A stretch of 64,000 nucleotides of DNA, taken from positions 15,681,165-15,745,164 of the forward strand of contig CM065172.1 of assembly GCA_033026295.1 (NCBI GenBank), written 5' to 3'. Position 1 is the stretch's first letter. Each line of letters starts with the position of its first letter. The notes under the pieces are model-generated. The model ran no database searches and had not been told where the DNA came from. It saw nothing but the letters and a program-made list of their open reading frames with translations. The stretch comes from Channa striata. Lineage: Eukaryota > Chordata > Actinopteri > Anabantiformes > Channidae. A program made the translations under genes and the position numbers. This document shows positions 1 to 11,639 of this stretch, piece after piece.

Positions 1-780
1 GGGACAAAGAAGATACAGAGTTAATGTCATACAGTGGTGAAATTTTAGCTGTGGGGTGAGAGGAGAGAATGAAGAGAAGAGGAAAGGGGCTCAGTGCAGA
101 GTCCCCCAGCAGTCTAAGCCTATAGCAGCATGACTATAACCAACTATAAGCTTTATCAAAAAGGAAGGTTTTGAGCCTAGCCTTAAAAATAGAGAGGGTG
201 TCTGCTTCCCGAATCTGGACTGGGAGCTGGTTCCATGGGAGGAGAGCTTGATAGCTAAAGGCTCTGCCTTCTATTCTACATTTGGAAATTCTGGGAACCA
301 CAAGTAGGCCTGCATTCTGAGACCGAAGTGGTCTAGTAGGATGATATTGTACTAGGAGTGGTTGTTGAAGATTCATCATTAACATGAACAAATTGGAATC
401 TATCTCACAGATAAGATTTAAACCAATTTAGTGCAGCTCCTTTAATCCCAATTACATGTTCTAGTCTCTCTAATAATATTTTGTGATCAATAGTGTCAAA
501 TGCAGCACTAAGATCTAGCAGAACTAGTATAGAGACAAGTCCGTTATCTGAAGCCAGAAGAAGATCGTTGGTGACTTTAATCAGTGCAGTTTCTGTGCTA
601 TGATGAACTCTAAATCCTGACTGAAATTCTTGCTTTGCAACTACTTTTTCAATTATTTTAGAAATAAAGGGGAGATTGGAAATTGGTCTGTAATTGGCTG
701 ACACCTGGAGCCAGACAAGGTTTTTTAAGTAGAGGTTTGATTACGGCTACCTTATAGGCCAGGGTATGCCACAGCAAATC
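1..780 (-). mobile_element. L2-like non-LTR retrotransposon (LINE) fragment, 3' half
   Basis: Read on the minus strand, about 405-704 encodes a reverse-transcriptase piece with the typical motifs YRPISNLPFISKIIEK, SGFR.HHSTETAL and LDLSAAFDTIDH. Positions 134-391 encode the usual C-terminal block of fish L2-type ORF2 (RPLRSQNAGLLVVPRIS, then ALLPWNQLPVQIREAD and FKARLKTFLFDKAY). The two blocks are in different contexts, so the middle of the RT is deleted. The left end is 3' UTR with the 'agtcatgctgctata' sequence also seen at about 12.7 kb and 16.4 kb. The element is dead. The L2 assignment, rather than another CR1-group clade, is from memory of fish elements. Confidence 0.8.
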
Positions 781-929
781 ATCTTCCTCCATCTAACCCT
801 ATCCTATGCATCCCCTTCTCTCATACCAACTACTCATTTTGCACTAATTCCACTGCTAGACTTCTAGTAATATATGATTTTACATTACTGAGTTACAATT
901 CTATACAAGCCTTTATTTAGTTATCCATA

Positions 930-2270
930 CTCGGGCCTTTAAAAAGACAAAGCTGAAGACTTTGGATAACTAAGGTTTTTATGTCAGAACTGAAAGACAC
1001 TTGAGTTATGTAACAAGCGTGTGGATAATTTTTTGTTCTGTCTGCTTCTAGGTGTTTAATAATCCAGTCCACAGGCACATACCAATGCACACAATTCTCA
1101 TCAAAATAACTGATACACATCAGTTCCACAGATTATGATCCATCAAGCAGCTGGGAGGGGCCTACTTTGTCTTTCCTGGAGCCCGCCCAGACGCTTTGAT
1201 CACTCAATCGGGTATATTTGCATGTACTTAAATCAGCTTAATATAATAACCAAATTCCAACCAAGCACACAAAGAAGCTGGTGAGGATCTATAAATATCA
1301 TATGCTCACATGATAATAAGATTTAGGCTGAATATATATTGCAATAAAACCTCACAGGAAGGATGGACAACACACCCTTTGAGCTACTGGGAGTAAAGTA
1401 GAAAATCTAGGTTGTGGCAAGCGAAACGTGTCATGTCACATCTGTTGAATTTGGTCGAGAACGGACTAAATTTGGAGCGATCTGGATTTTTTAATGTTGC
1501 AAATGAAACATTTTTCTCTATATCTTGGACATGGGCCTTTCTCCTGTCTATTTAATGGAATGTTCATGCCAATTCCATAACCTGCTGCTCCAGTTTGTTT
1601 CTAACAGCCTAAAAAACAAGCATTACTTGCGCAGGCTTAGAAGGCACCTGTCTGATGTCTTAGATGATGCCACTAATGTTGTAAATACTGTAGCGGCCTG
1701 GCCGGTGGGCCACAGGCTGGGCTGCTAAGAACTGTAATATAATGTAAATAGTTGTTGTGTTTTAGGGTGTTTTACACTGTCTTAGTGTAGTTGTGTTAAT
1801 GATGCGGGGGAATGTGTTTGGTCATGTGGGGTTATTGGTTGTGGTTTATGTGCGGTTTGTGTGGAGGTGTTGGTTTGCACCGTAAGGGAAAGTGTTGTGT
1901 GTGGGAGTTACCATCACGGTGACCGGCCTGTGCTGTTGTTACCTGTTTGGCCTGTGCTTAAAAATAAAGCTGGCTATCTCTAATAAGATAGCTAATAGAA
2001 GACACTGCTTCCTAGAAAAAAACAAAGCAGGAACAAACACAAGAAAGTTATCACTGTTTTGTACAAGGTCTATTAAACTCAACTATTACACTGTAGCTTT
2101 TTGTTGAAGGGGCAACAACAGTTTTATTGGCATATGATAAAAAAATCAAATTTGGACATGCTAAGTAATTTGAACAAAATATTATTTTGAGCATATTGTT
2201 CACAATACACATTGATTTTTTTTTTAATTAATTCTAACTTCACATGTCTCATACAAAGGAATTATAAGCT
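930..2270 (+). pseudogene. Degenerate third SAMHD1-like copy (exons 4 and 6 plus flanking introns)
   Basis: Positions 1052-1211 match SAMHD1 exon 4 (core HD-domain start), with the acceptor 'cttctag' and a gt donor intact. Inside, the codon matching Arg in 'QRLR' is TGA, and one base is missing in the 'GAS-H-RFEH' region (160 bp against 161 bp in the other two copies). A copy of exon 6 begins at about 1528 (GHGPFS-like) but its acceptor AG is TG, and it breaks off at about 1571. No exon 5 is recognisable. Intronic sequence around 1320-1430 and 2092-2270 matches introns of the neighbouring SAMHD1-like gene (about 3790-3920 and 5363-5545). The copy therefore arose by segmental tandem duplication with introns, not by retroposition. 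It cannot encode a working enzyme. Confidence 0.85.
1573..2091. mobile_element. Foreign insertion in the SAMHD1 pseudogene, possibly LTR-type remnant
   Basis: This block replaces most of intron 6 when the pseudogene is aligned to the neighbouring SAMHD1-like gene. The alignment stops after 'gttcatgcca' and resumes at 'tgtagctttt'. It holds a short open stretch and, from 1689, a TG-rich segment with an AATAAA signal near 1962 that ends in 'ttaca', which would fit an LTR. I see no clear target-site duplication and cannot name a family. Confidence 0.3.
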
Positions 2271-2498
2271 ATCCCTAAGACTGAATTAACTTCTGCATCC
2301 TGGCTGAGTTGATGAAAAGCTGTGACAAATATTGTACTGTTTTTTTTGTAGATTGTATGTTTGTGGATTTGTCTTTGAAAATTGGAAATGCTTGCAGTTG
2401 TGTTTGTAAAGATTTTATAATAAAAGTTTTTCTTTAGTCAATAAAAAAGATGCAGATAATGTAGGGCAGTGGCCAAAATGATGGGTGTGGTCAAGACA

Positions 2499-2506
2499 AT
2501 AAAAGG
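2499..2506 (+). promoter_or_regulatory. Possible TATA-like box of the SAMHD1-like gene
   Basis: The sequence 'ataaaagg' lies about 200 bp upstream of the proposed start codon at 2708. It is the only TATA-like motif close to a plausible 5' UTR. I see no clear interferon-response element around it. This is inference from motif and position only. Confidence 0.25.
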
Positions 2507-2707
2507 CAGGGTACAGTTTAAGCCCCAGTGTCTTTTGTGAAGGTCTGCTCAATTTAGCTGTGGTAAATAACACAATATAATTCTGTGACAACAGCTATTA
2601 TTATCGTGTTTATTATTATTAACAAACAGCAATTTATTTTTTTTGGTCAACATTGAAGACATCTGTTATTGGCAAATATCATCTCGGACAGCTCTTAAAC
2701 ACCAGAG

Positions 2708-5700
2708 ATGACAGACCCAATGGAAATGGATTCAGACAAGAAGATCGGGAAGGTAACATACAACCTGTCTAACTATACATCACACCAGAGCTGCTAGATG
2801 TAGGCAAACACATGCTAAAGTATTTACCTAGAAAATACTCCACAACATGAAGAAATCCCACTTTCTATTTATTACTCAAGTTAGGGTACAAAAATGCTTG
2901 TGTAAAATTTTTTTTTTTACAAAATTACAAGTAATACGCTAAGAATACAAGGCATTTTAACTTGCACTGAATTTAATGTTCATAACATGGATGTACAAGT
3001 CTAGTCTAGTTCTATTGGGCAAACTCCTAAATATGAGTCACCTACATGCTTGTTATAGAACAAAAACAAAGTTACTTATTAACTTGGAATAGAACAAAAA
3101 AGAAACCCTCACCTGGTGACTCTGTATGGAACACTGCTGAGAAACTTGGATAACTTGGATTTTTACATCAGGACTGAGAGACACTGAAATTATGTTTTTT
3201 GATCTGTCTGCTTCTAGGTGTTTAATGATCCGGTCCATGGACACATAGAGTTGCACCCACTTCTTGTCAGAATTATTGACACACCTCAATTCCAGAGATT
3301 ACGATCCATCAAGCAGCTGGGAGGGACCTACTTTGTCTTTCCTGGAGCCTCCCACAGTCGCTTTGAGCACTCCATCGGGTACATTTGCATGTACTTAGAT
3401 AGACACAGACACACTTTTAGGTGGTCAGTTTGATTTGACCCCTTACTAAAACAATGATACCAAAACAACCATAGCATACAAAAGCCTAGGTAATAAAGCA
3501 GTTTATGTTTTTGGCATTGTGGGTTGATGAAAATGTGTGCTGTACTGCATGTTCTGCAACAGGGTGGCGCACTTAGCAGGAGAGCTTGCACAAGCTCTGA
3601 AAACAAGGCAGGGTAATCTCAATATCACCGACGCAGACATCCTTTGCGTGCAGATTGCAGGTCTCTGCCATGACTTGGGTGAGTGTCATATACCTGTCCA
3701 CTATTACATCTAGCAGATTAAAAATGTTTAAAAAAATATTCACATATTCTCAAATAGAAACTGGTGAAGATCTATAAATTTCACACAATAATAAATTAGG
3801 CTGAATATATTATGCAATAAAACCTCACAGGGAGTATGCACAACACACCCTTTGAGCTACTGGGAGACCTTTCATCTATAATATTTGCATATCGTATTTT
3901 GAATAGTAAAGTAGAAAACTCATGGTGTGTCAAGAGAAACTTAATTTTTTAGTGTTACGAATAAAACATATTTCATTATATCTAGGACATGGGCCTTTCT
4001 CCCATCTATTTGATGGAATGTTCATGCCAGAAGCACGACCAAAAATAAAAGAGAAGGTACGAAACAATATGTCACTTTTCCTGTGATCTGTGAAGTTTGA
4101 CATTGTGACAAAGTACAAAAATAAGCACTAATAGGACAGTGAAAGTGTTTGTGTGTGTGTGTGTATGTGTGTGTGTGTGTGGAAGCGGATGTTGAAGTTA
4201 GGTTGCCCCAGTTTGTTAACAATTGTGATAATGCGAAAAGTATTTTCTTATTAAATGAAAAGTATCTTATAAAACCAAAAAATACAATAGACCTTTTATT
4301 AAAAAACTGGAAGTACTTAGTGAATGGGTAACCCTACTTCTGCTTTACATTGTGCAGTGCAGAGACACTAACAATGAATTGCAGCACTTTTTTCAACTTC
4401 TCTGTCAACGAATAAATTTACTATATTTGTATACTTATGAGCATAAACATAAGTTTACAGATTGCTGTATTTCAACATGTCAGAGTATTTTCATATGACA
4501 TGCTTGATTAAAAAAATATGTCCAATTTAATGACTCAGTGTAAAGACTACCACCACTTTTATCGCTTATATTTCTCCTGTACACAGATTGTATCTCAGAC
4601 AAAGATGTTTGACATTAATTTATTTGGTACATTACACATGAAAATGTAATTACTGTTATGATCAATAGTTTGTGAAGTTTCCATTACTAGCTTGAACCTG
4701 CAGGCTACGTTGTTAGCTCCCACCATAACAGCCATTTACCTCACAGCTAACGTTATACATCGTTTTTGTAAATCTTTCTTGCCTACGGTGGGTGGGAAAC
4801 AATTCGTGGTCCAGTTGAGATGCATCAGTGGCCGCTTCCACAATTACATCAGACAAAGAGGAGACCTTTTCCGCCGCAGCTAAATGTTTACTTTCCCTTT
4901 CATAGACTTTCTCCCATTTCGACTTGGAACGAGTCCTTTTGTGAGCCGAGTGCTGCCTGCATTAATATAATGATCTAGACTGAAAAGCTGACTACAAATG
5001 TACATGCTACTTCTTTGCACCTTAAAACTTTGTGGTCTGGCTTGCCTAATCGCTTGAACACATCTTTTTTTTAAATTTCTCTGTCTTTGCACCAAACATG
5101 AATATATGCTACAAAAGCAACATTTTTTGGATTCTGCTTTTTTTAGCAGAATGTTTTATTCTGATTGTTGCTATGTAATGACTCGAGTAAAAGGTCAATT
5201 ACACTAAGAATAGTAATAGTAATATGTTATAATTATAAAACAACACGCAAAGCACTTTTGTTATGCTGCTGTACCAAAGCACTGTAATTCTATCTTACAG
5301 AATTTCATTTTCATTTTAAAAACTATCTATGATGAGAATAGACCAAAAATGTCAAAATCACTTGTAGCTTTGTGTTGAAGGGGCAGAAAATGTTTTATTG
5401 GCAGATGATCCAAAAATCTAATTTGGACATGCTAAGTAATTTGAACAAAATATTATTTTGAGCATATTGTTCAAAATACAGATTTATAATATTTTGCTAT
5501 TAGATTAATTCTAACGTGACATGTCTAATACAAAGGAATTATAAGTCACTCTGACAATTGTTTCTGAAATTGTTTCTTTGCTTGGTTCTGTTTATCTTGC
5601 AGCATGAGAATGTCTCTATTCGCATGTTTGAACACCTGATCAAATGCAATGACCTGGAGTCTGAGATGGAGACGCATGAGCTGGACCTGTTAAAAGACCT

Positions 5701-7809
5701 TGACTTCATTAAGGAGATGATTTACCCGAAAGCTTCAGTGAACGATAAACCGGTCAGTCCTGTCTGTGTTAAATGTGTGATATCAGTCATTGGTGCATTA
5801 TGTCTAATGTCACACAGTTGTGCTTGTCCTCCTAACAGTGGCCATTTAAAGGTAGAACAGAGGACAAGTCCTTCCTCTATGAAATTGTATCAAATAAAAC
5901 AAACGGCATTGATGTGGACAAGTTTGACTACTTTGCCAGGTGTGGATTGTTACTGCACAATGACCCTCAATAAAATACTATGTGTAATTTCCCCTGAACA
6001 ATTCCAGCATTCTCTTTATCATTTTTATAATACTTTTGTTCTCCAAAGCTCTTTGAGTTTTTTAGTATAATCCAGCCTTTCTCATTTTCCTTGTCTTTTC
6101 AGGGACTGCCACTATCTGGGCATCCAGAGCAACTTTGACCACCGCCGCTTTCTTATGTTTGCCAGGGTGTCTGAGGTTAATGAGCGGAAGCACATCTGCT
6201 CTAGAGAAAAGGTGCTAAAAATGTTACGTCTGCCTTTTTTAAACCAATTATGTTTTAGATTTTCTGTGACTAACTCATAGGCATTGTTCTCACAAGGAGG
6301 TGCACAACTTATATGACATGTTCTACACAAGAATGTGTCTCCACAGAAGAGCCTGCCAGCACCAAGTGAAACAGAATGTGGAGATAATGTGAGTACCTAC
6401 CCTCTCCACTATATGTTGGTACTCTATTTTAAGCTTAAACGTCTTTCTGATGCAGCTCACTTCCTTTCGTTCATTATTTATTCTCTTCCATAGTATCGAA
6501 AGTGATGAGTTTGTCCTTTTATGCAGGATCAATGATGCTTTCCTCAAAGCAAAAGATGCCATGGAGTTTGAAGGCTCAGGGGGGAGGAAGCTCTCTCTCT
6601 CCGAAGCCATTGATGACATGGAGGCCTTCACCCAGCTGACAGGTCTGTTATACTATAAGGAAAAAAGTTAAACTCCACGTTTGGAGTTTCCAATGGCACG
6701 TTTTAACCTTTAACATGATATTTTAAAAAGCTTTTACAAGGGGAATGGGGCAATCTGTTAAGCAAACTAAACACTATCTGGGATAATGATTTTGACTGAT
6801 TTTTAAAAAGTATGGATTATTTTCTACAGCATGTGTTGAATTATGGGTTATAGCCTTAGTGTTTCTGATTCACATATCCTTAGTAAGCCCTAATAATATA
6901 CTATATATAATTGGAGAAAACCCTTATAACAATATGTCACAGATGAGAAGTTCCAAATGGCTGACTAAAAAAGCTAACTGCTAAATCAAGCCATTTTTGT
7001 AATTAAGTTACCTGTCAAAGAACAAATCAATATAACAAAAGCTGTTTCTCTTTTGGTTACAGATCATGTGTTTGAACTTATACTGTTCTCTCAATCTCCC
7101 AAACTGGATCCAGCCAAGGAGATTCTAAAGAGGATCATTTCTCGAGATCTCTATGAATTTGTGGGGGAAATTGAGGTTGACAACCCCACAGAGGTGCGTG
7201 CTGTTGTCTTTGTGTGGCTGTAACTGCAGTATACATCTGCTTGACACATACAGTATAGTCTAATCATATTTTAATTGATTATGTCTTAACAAATCTGGAT
7301 GTTATGTTTCCTTTTGGTTTCATACAAAAATTGTGTACATATGCCTGTATTATTTTACTTTGCTTTTATTGTGCCTGAATTTCGAATACAAAACAACAAC
7401 ATCTCTTACACTTGATGTTGGATTAATTTTATGATTCCTTTGATATTTATCAAAATCTGATTAAATGCAGAATGATAAATACCAGACATTCAAAATGAAG
7501 ACAATGGACAAATATGGGAGGACAAACCAATTTTCCTCCCACACACTACAACATCAAGCTTGTGTTTAAAGATATGCCCAATAACAACAAATATTGAAAT
7601 AGCTCAGAATGAGCTTTGGATGAGAACATGTACTTTTACTGTGTTGCCACAATGGAGTAAATTATACGTCTTCGGTTCACTCCTTTTCTCAGAAGATGAT
7701 TGACAGTTTAAAAAAGAAACTGGCTCAAGACATCCCTCAGTTGGGGGACAAGGAGATCCAAAAAAGACCTGAACTCAAGGTGAGCCTAGGTGATTAGTTT
7801 CCCTAACCC

Positions 7810-7848
<39 letters not shown>

Positions 7849-9024
7849 TACCAAGTTAGTATTTTAAGATGTGTACATTCACAAGAAAGTTTTGGAATAA
7901 CTCTGCTGACCAGCAGATCCCAGATTGCAAAATGGTGGTAAGTCCAGTTAATTGCTTTCCCTAGTTTTCTTAAAATCTTGAGTTCTTTTCATTTTAATTT
8001 GCTTTGGAAAATGGGGGTGACAGAAACGGTGTGTTGCATGATGGAATAAATTATGTATTTGTCTCACTCACCCTTGCAGGAGGTGATGGACAATTTCAAA
8101 CAGCAACTGGCTGAAGTCCTCAGCAACAGTGAAGATCTGCTTAACCAGCAGATCCAAGATTTTTCTAAAGTCACGGTGAGTCTAGTTAATTACTTTCCCA
8201 ATTTGTCTTAAAATGCTGAGTTTAGTGTGTGTTCCCAAAATTGATAAAATGTGTCTTCCACTAACTCCTTCTCAGGAGAAGATGAACACTTTGAAACAGA
8301 GATTGTCTCAAACCCAGAGTAAAGCTCTACTTCACCTGCAGATGCAAGAATGTTTTAAATTCATGGTGAGTCTAGTTAATTACTTTCCCTTATTGTCTTA
8401 AAATGCTGAGTTTAGTGTGTGTTGCCATAATGAAAAAATGTGTCTTCCACGAACTCCCTCTCAGGATAAGATTGACAGTTTGAAACAGGAATTGTCTCAA
8501 GCCCAGAGTGAAGCTCTGCTTAACCTGCAGATGCAAGAATATTTTGAAGTTGTGGTGAGTCTAGTTAATTACTTTCTGTTTATTCTCATTTCATTTGTAA
8601 GATATTGTATAATTAAACACTGGCTTCTCTCTCTCTTTATTGTCTTTTAGACTGTTTCTAGGGACTATGGAATGAAAGATGTAGACCCTATTGATAATAC
8701 ATATTTCTACAGCAAGAATTCCCCCAATGTGGCGTTCAAGATCCCACGACACAAGGTCAGAACCGAGGAAAACAGCAAACGTTTCTTAATTTTCTTTTGC
8801 TTGAGCTTTGTGTTCTTTGTATTTACTTGGTAAAATAGCCTCAGTTACATAATTTTTCTCAAAATTATACCTCTGTCCTCCTTCAGGTGTCCAAGCTTCT
8901 CCCAAAACAATTTTCTGAGAAGTTTATCCGGGTTTACTGGAAAAAGACTGACAAAACTAATAAAGTAAGACTGGAGGCTGCCAAGAAGCATTTTGATGAA
9001 TGGTGCAAAGAGATCAAGCACTGA
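2708..9024 (+). CDS. samhd1-like: SAMHD1-like HD-domain dNTPase paralogue without SAM domain, with fourfold exon 13
   Basis: Proposed exons: 2708-2752, 3218-3378, 3563-3678, 3986-4056, 5603-5752, 5839-5939, 6103-6211, 6297-6388, 6527-6642, 7063-7193, 7693-7779, 8080-8175, 8276-8365, 8465-8554, 8651-8755 and 8887-9024. All have GT-AG borders and join in one open frame of 565 aa. The short first exon (15 codons) splices directly to the exon starting VFNDPVHGH, so exons for a SAM domain are absent. HD-fold metal ligands are present: RFEHS (His66), LCHDLGHGPFSH (His105/Asp106) and DVDKFDYFARD (Asp208). SAMHD1 proteins hydrolyse dNTPs to deoxynucleosides and triphosphate. Oddities: residues 365-485 come from four exon-13-type repeats; the usual RRAYQHK motif reads RRACQHQ (Cys271); the usual RNLFK motif reads RDLYE. 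The stop lies 9 nt before a conserved donor (gt at 9034), and a UTR exon probably starts at 9451. Exons 2-16 are clear; the first exon is less certain. Confidence 0.82.
4150..4181. repeat. (GT)n microsatellite
   Basis: GT tract with one interruption, in intron 6 of the SAMHD1-like gene. Confidence 0.9.
7693..8554 (+). repeat. Tandem amplification of SAMHD1 exon 13 (four open copies plus relic)
   Basis: Exon copies at 7693-7779 (29 codons), 8080-8175 (32), 8276-8365 (30) and 8465-8554 (30) all begin with a similar '(E/D/K)(K/V)(M/I)(D/N)' pattern followed by a 'LK(Q/K).L(A/S)(Q/E)' helix. The last two are nearly identical. Their donors are followed by the same intron text (gtgagtctagttaattactt), giving a unit of about 190 bp from donor to donor. 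A fifth, acceptor-less tail with a donor-like end lies at 7901-7937, next to a (CA)n tract. The canonical samhd1 gene has a single equivalent exon (24699-24794, 32 codons). All four copies are phase 0 at both ends, so any number of them keeps the reading frame. Confidence 0.88.
7813..7844. repeat. (CA)n microsatellite
   Basis: Pure CA dinucleotide tract inside the intron after the first exon-13 copy, between that exon and the relic fifth copy. Confidence 0.95.
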
Positions 9025-9033
9025 TTGCCTCAG

Positions 9034-11639
9034 GTAACACTTTTAACATCTTATTATGTAACAAGCGTGTGGATCATGAACAAGGAAACAACATTTGTAT
9101 ATGCTGTATGTGGTCTGAGCCCTGGGATCTGGTTGATCCTGGATATGGCTCAGAGCATGTAGCAAATGTAGATTAGGTATAAGTATAATTAATTATAGAT
9201 TAAGCTAATAGTTATATTCTATATACGTAAGAATCAGGGAAAAATACTCATAATAACTTCTGATAACCCAAAATGGGATACATACAACTGTTTTTTAAAT
9301 TTGTTTCTTTCTCCGCAAACAAAAGAAACACAAACGTTCAAAATTAAGAAATACTCCCATCAGTGATCAATGAATTCTTCGATTAGCTCCAGTGCTACAC
9401 TATTATGTAAAAAGTAATGGGCTTATGTGTGATGTTTTTATTTATTCCAGGTTAAAGATGCATTAACAGCTGAGGTCATTTGTGGAGAAAATAACCAAAA
9501 CAATTAATATGATGATGTTAAAGATTGAGAAGCTCGAAAACAAAGAGAGAATTCTGTAGATTGGTTCATGGAGATGGTTTAAATTATAATTGTTAGACTG
9601 TTGGAAATGTCTTCAACGTGAATATGTTATTGAACACAAAAAGTGACACGAAGGCTGCTATATACCTTCACTTCTCTAAAAAGAAATAATGCAGTTGTTT
9701 GTGTCACATTTTAAACCAAACTAAACACTATTGTTTCTAAAATTGCATTTTCAACAATGAATCAGGTGTCAGGGCGTTGCTTTACTCAGCCATCTGGCGT
9801 ATCTATGCATTTATCTTTGGATTTATTGAGCCTTAAAAATATATAGAGAGTTGTAAACTTGTGTTCCTTCGGATTGTGGCAAGTGTGTTCATTGATTTTA
9901 AAGTTAACTTTTTAATTTATAGTTTAGTATTTTTCTGTCAAATTATGTTTTATTATAGTAAACATTGAAAAGTTACAATGTGCAACATTGTCCTGCTCTC
10001 CGCATGTATGAAATACTTTTATTTTGCTCATTACACTCCAACATACTCTGCACAGGTTAGGAAAGTACACTAAATAAGAAAGTTGAAAAACGTATTTATC
10101 AAGCAAAAATTGTTCTTTCAATGGTGAATTGCATGAGCCTCACATTTTCTGCAGTTCTCTTCACTGAGTCTGTCTTACAGGAGGCTTCCACCACATCTCT
10201 TAACAGTAAGATAAGTTTAGATTATGGATTTCATTTCTATTAAACAATGAAAAATGTTAAAAACTTAAAATTTAATTTAATTTAGGTTTATTTAGGAGTG
10301 TGTTTTTGGTGTCATTGTTTCAACTTGGCTATTTTATGGTACCTTTCCTTATTCTCCTTACCATTTATTGATACTTAGTCCCTGCTCAATATTTTAATTG
10401 CTAAGTTTTTTTATACATTTTGAAATTAAAACAATATGAAAAACGAATGTTTATGACTGTTATGATTACATATAAAAATTGTTTTACTACACTCATAATA
10501 TAGCTCAACTGACTTGTTGCTTTCTTTGAAGTAATCATTTATACAAATAGGATTTAGACAAAGATTTGTATGTCATTGATTTTTTCCTTTTGTGTGAAAA
10601 TTCATAATATATTTAAACTCTTATGTATTGTTTTTGAGAATGGCAGCTTTAGTTTATGTATCTATTTAGAGGATTTGATGATTATACATGATCTATTTGA
10701 AATAAATGGCAACTTTAGTTTATGTATCTATTTAGAGGATTTGATGATTATACATGATCTATTTGAAATAAATCTTATAGTGTCTCAATGTCATGTTATT
10801 TGTATGAGGATTTCATGAGCAACCGTAAATTAATTTAGTCACAACATTACAAAACACAGTAGCTATGATAATTCAATTGAAGCATTTCATTCTGGAATGC
10901 TTTATTTTTAATGGCTACCGTAACTAGATACTGTAACTAGAGGACCCAAGAGTACAAAAGATTTATCAACACATGAACTACTGATACTATAATACTCAGC
11001 ACAGACACTTCAGGATATAACAATATTAACTCAAAGGCAGAGACTTGGATTATAACAAAGTCCTGAACTACTGAAACTATAAAACTCAGTACAGAAATCT
11101 GGGCTTCAACAAAACTCTCAAAAGGTATAACAATATTAACTCACATAAAAATATCAACTCAAAGACAGAGAGACTTAGGCTATAACAAAAACCTGAACTA
11201 CCAAAACTATCAAGACTCACATACAGTATTAAGAGCTGGAGATTGGGAAAGGCCTCACAAGATCAGGGAGATGCACCAGAACGAACACAGGCACACTAAC
11301 ATCCCCAAAACTAATCACAAGGCCATAAATAAAAACATGCAGGGATGATGATGGTGATGAAAGAGTGCACTGGTAACCAGCAGAGGAAGGGAGGAATACT
11401 GCAGGGACACACAAACAGAAAGATCAATGCCAATATACAATTAAAGGGCAGTGAAAACCTAAAACAGGACAAAAGGAACCTCACTTATAACATTATTTGC
11501 TAAACAGTATAATTCAACAATGCTTAAGTCATCAAAAAATCATTTTTTAATCAGAATTAGGTCACATTTATTATTATTATTGTTAACATTTGTATGGAAG
11601 AAAATCAAACGAGCTTCATGTTACTAGTGTACTAGTATA
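9034..11639. other. Intergenic/3' UTR interval, AT-rich
   Basis: After the stop of the SAMHD1-like gene an intron probably runs from 9034 to 9450, and a 3' UTR exon starts at 9451 after 'tttattccag'. No convincing coding sequence follows. The interval holds a 66-bp tandem duplication at 10641-10772. AATAAA-type signals occur near 10701 and 10767, inside that duplication, and could end the transcript. Confidence 0.5.
10641..10772. repeat. Two-copy 66-bp tandem repeat
   Basis: The unit starting at 10641 is repeated at 10707 with what looks like a single g-to-a difference. Each unit ends in 'tgaaataaat', so a polyadenylation-type AATAAA motif is duplicated with it. Confidence 0.9.

Noticed and set aside
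2708..9024. SAMHD1-like gene as a pseudogene
   Set aside because: All exons are open, splice sites are good and metal ligands are intact. Odd features are in-frame, not frame-breaking.
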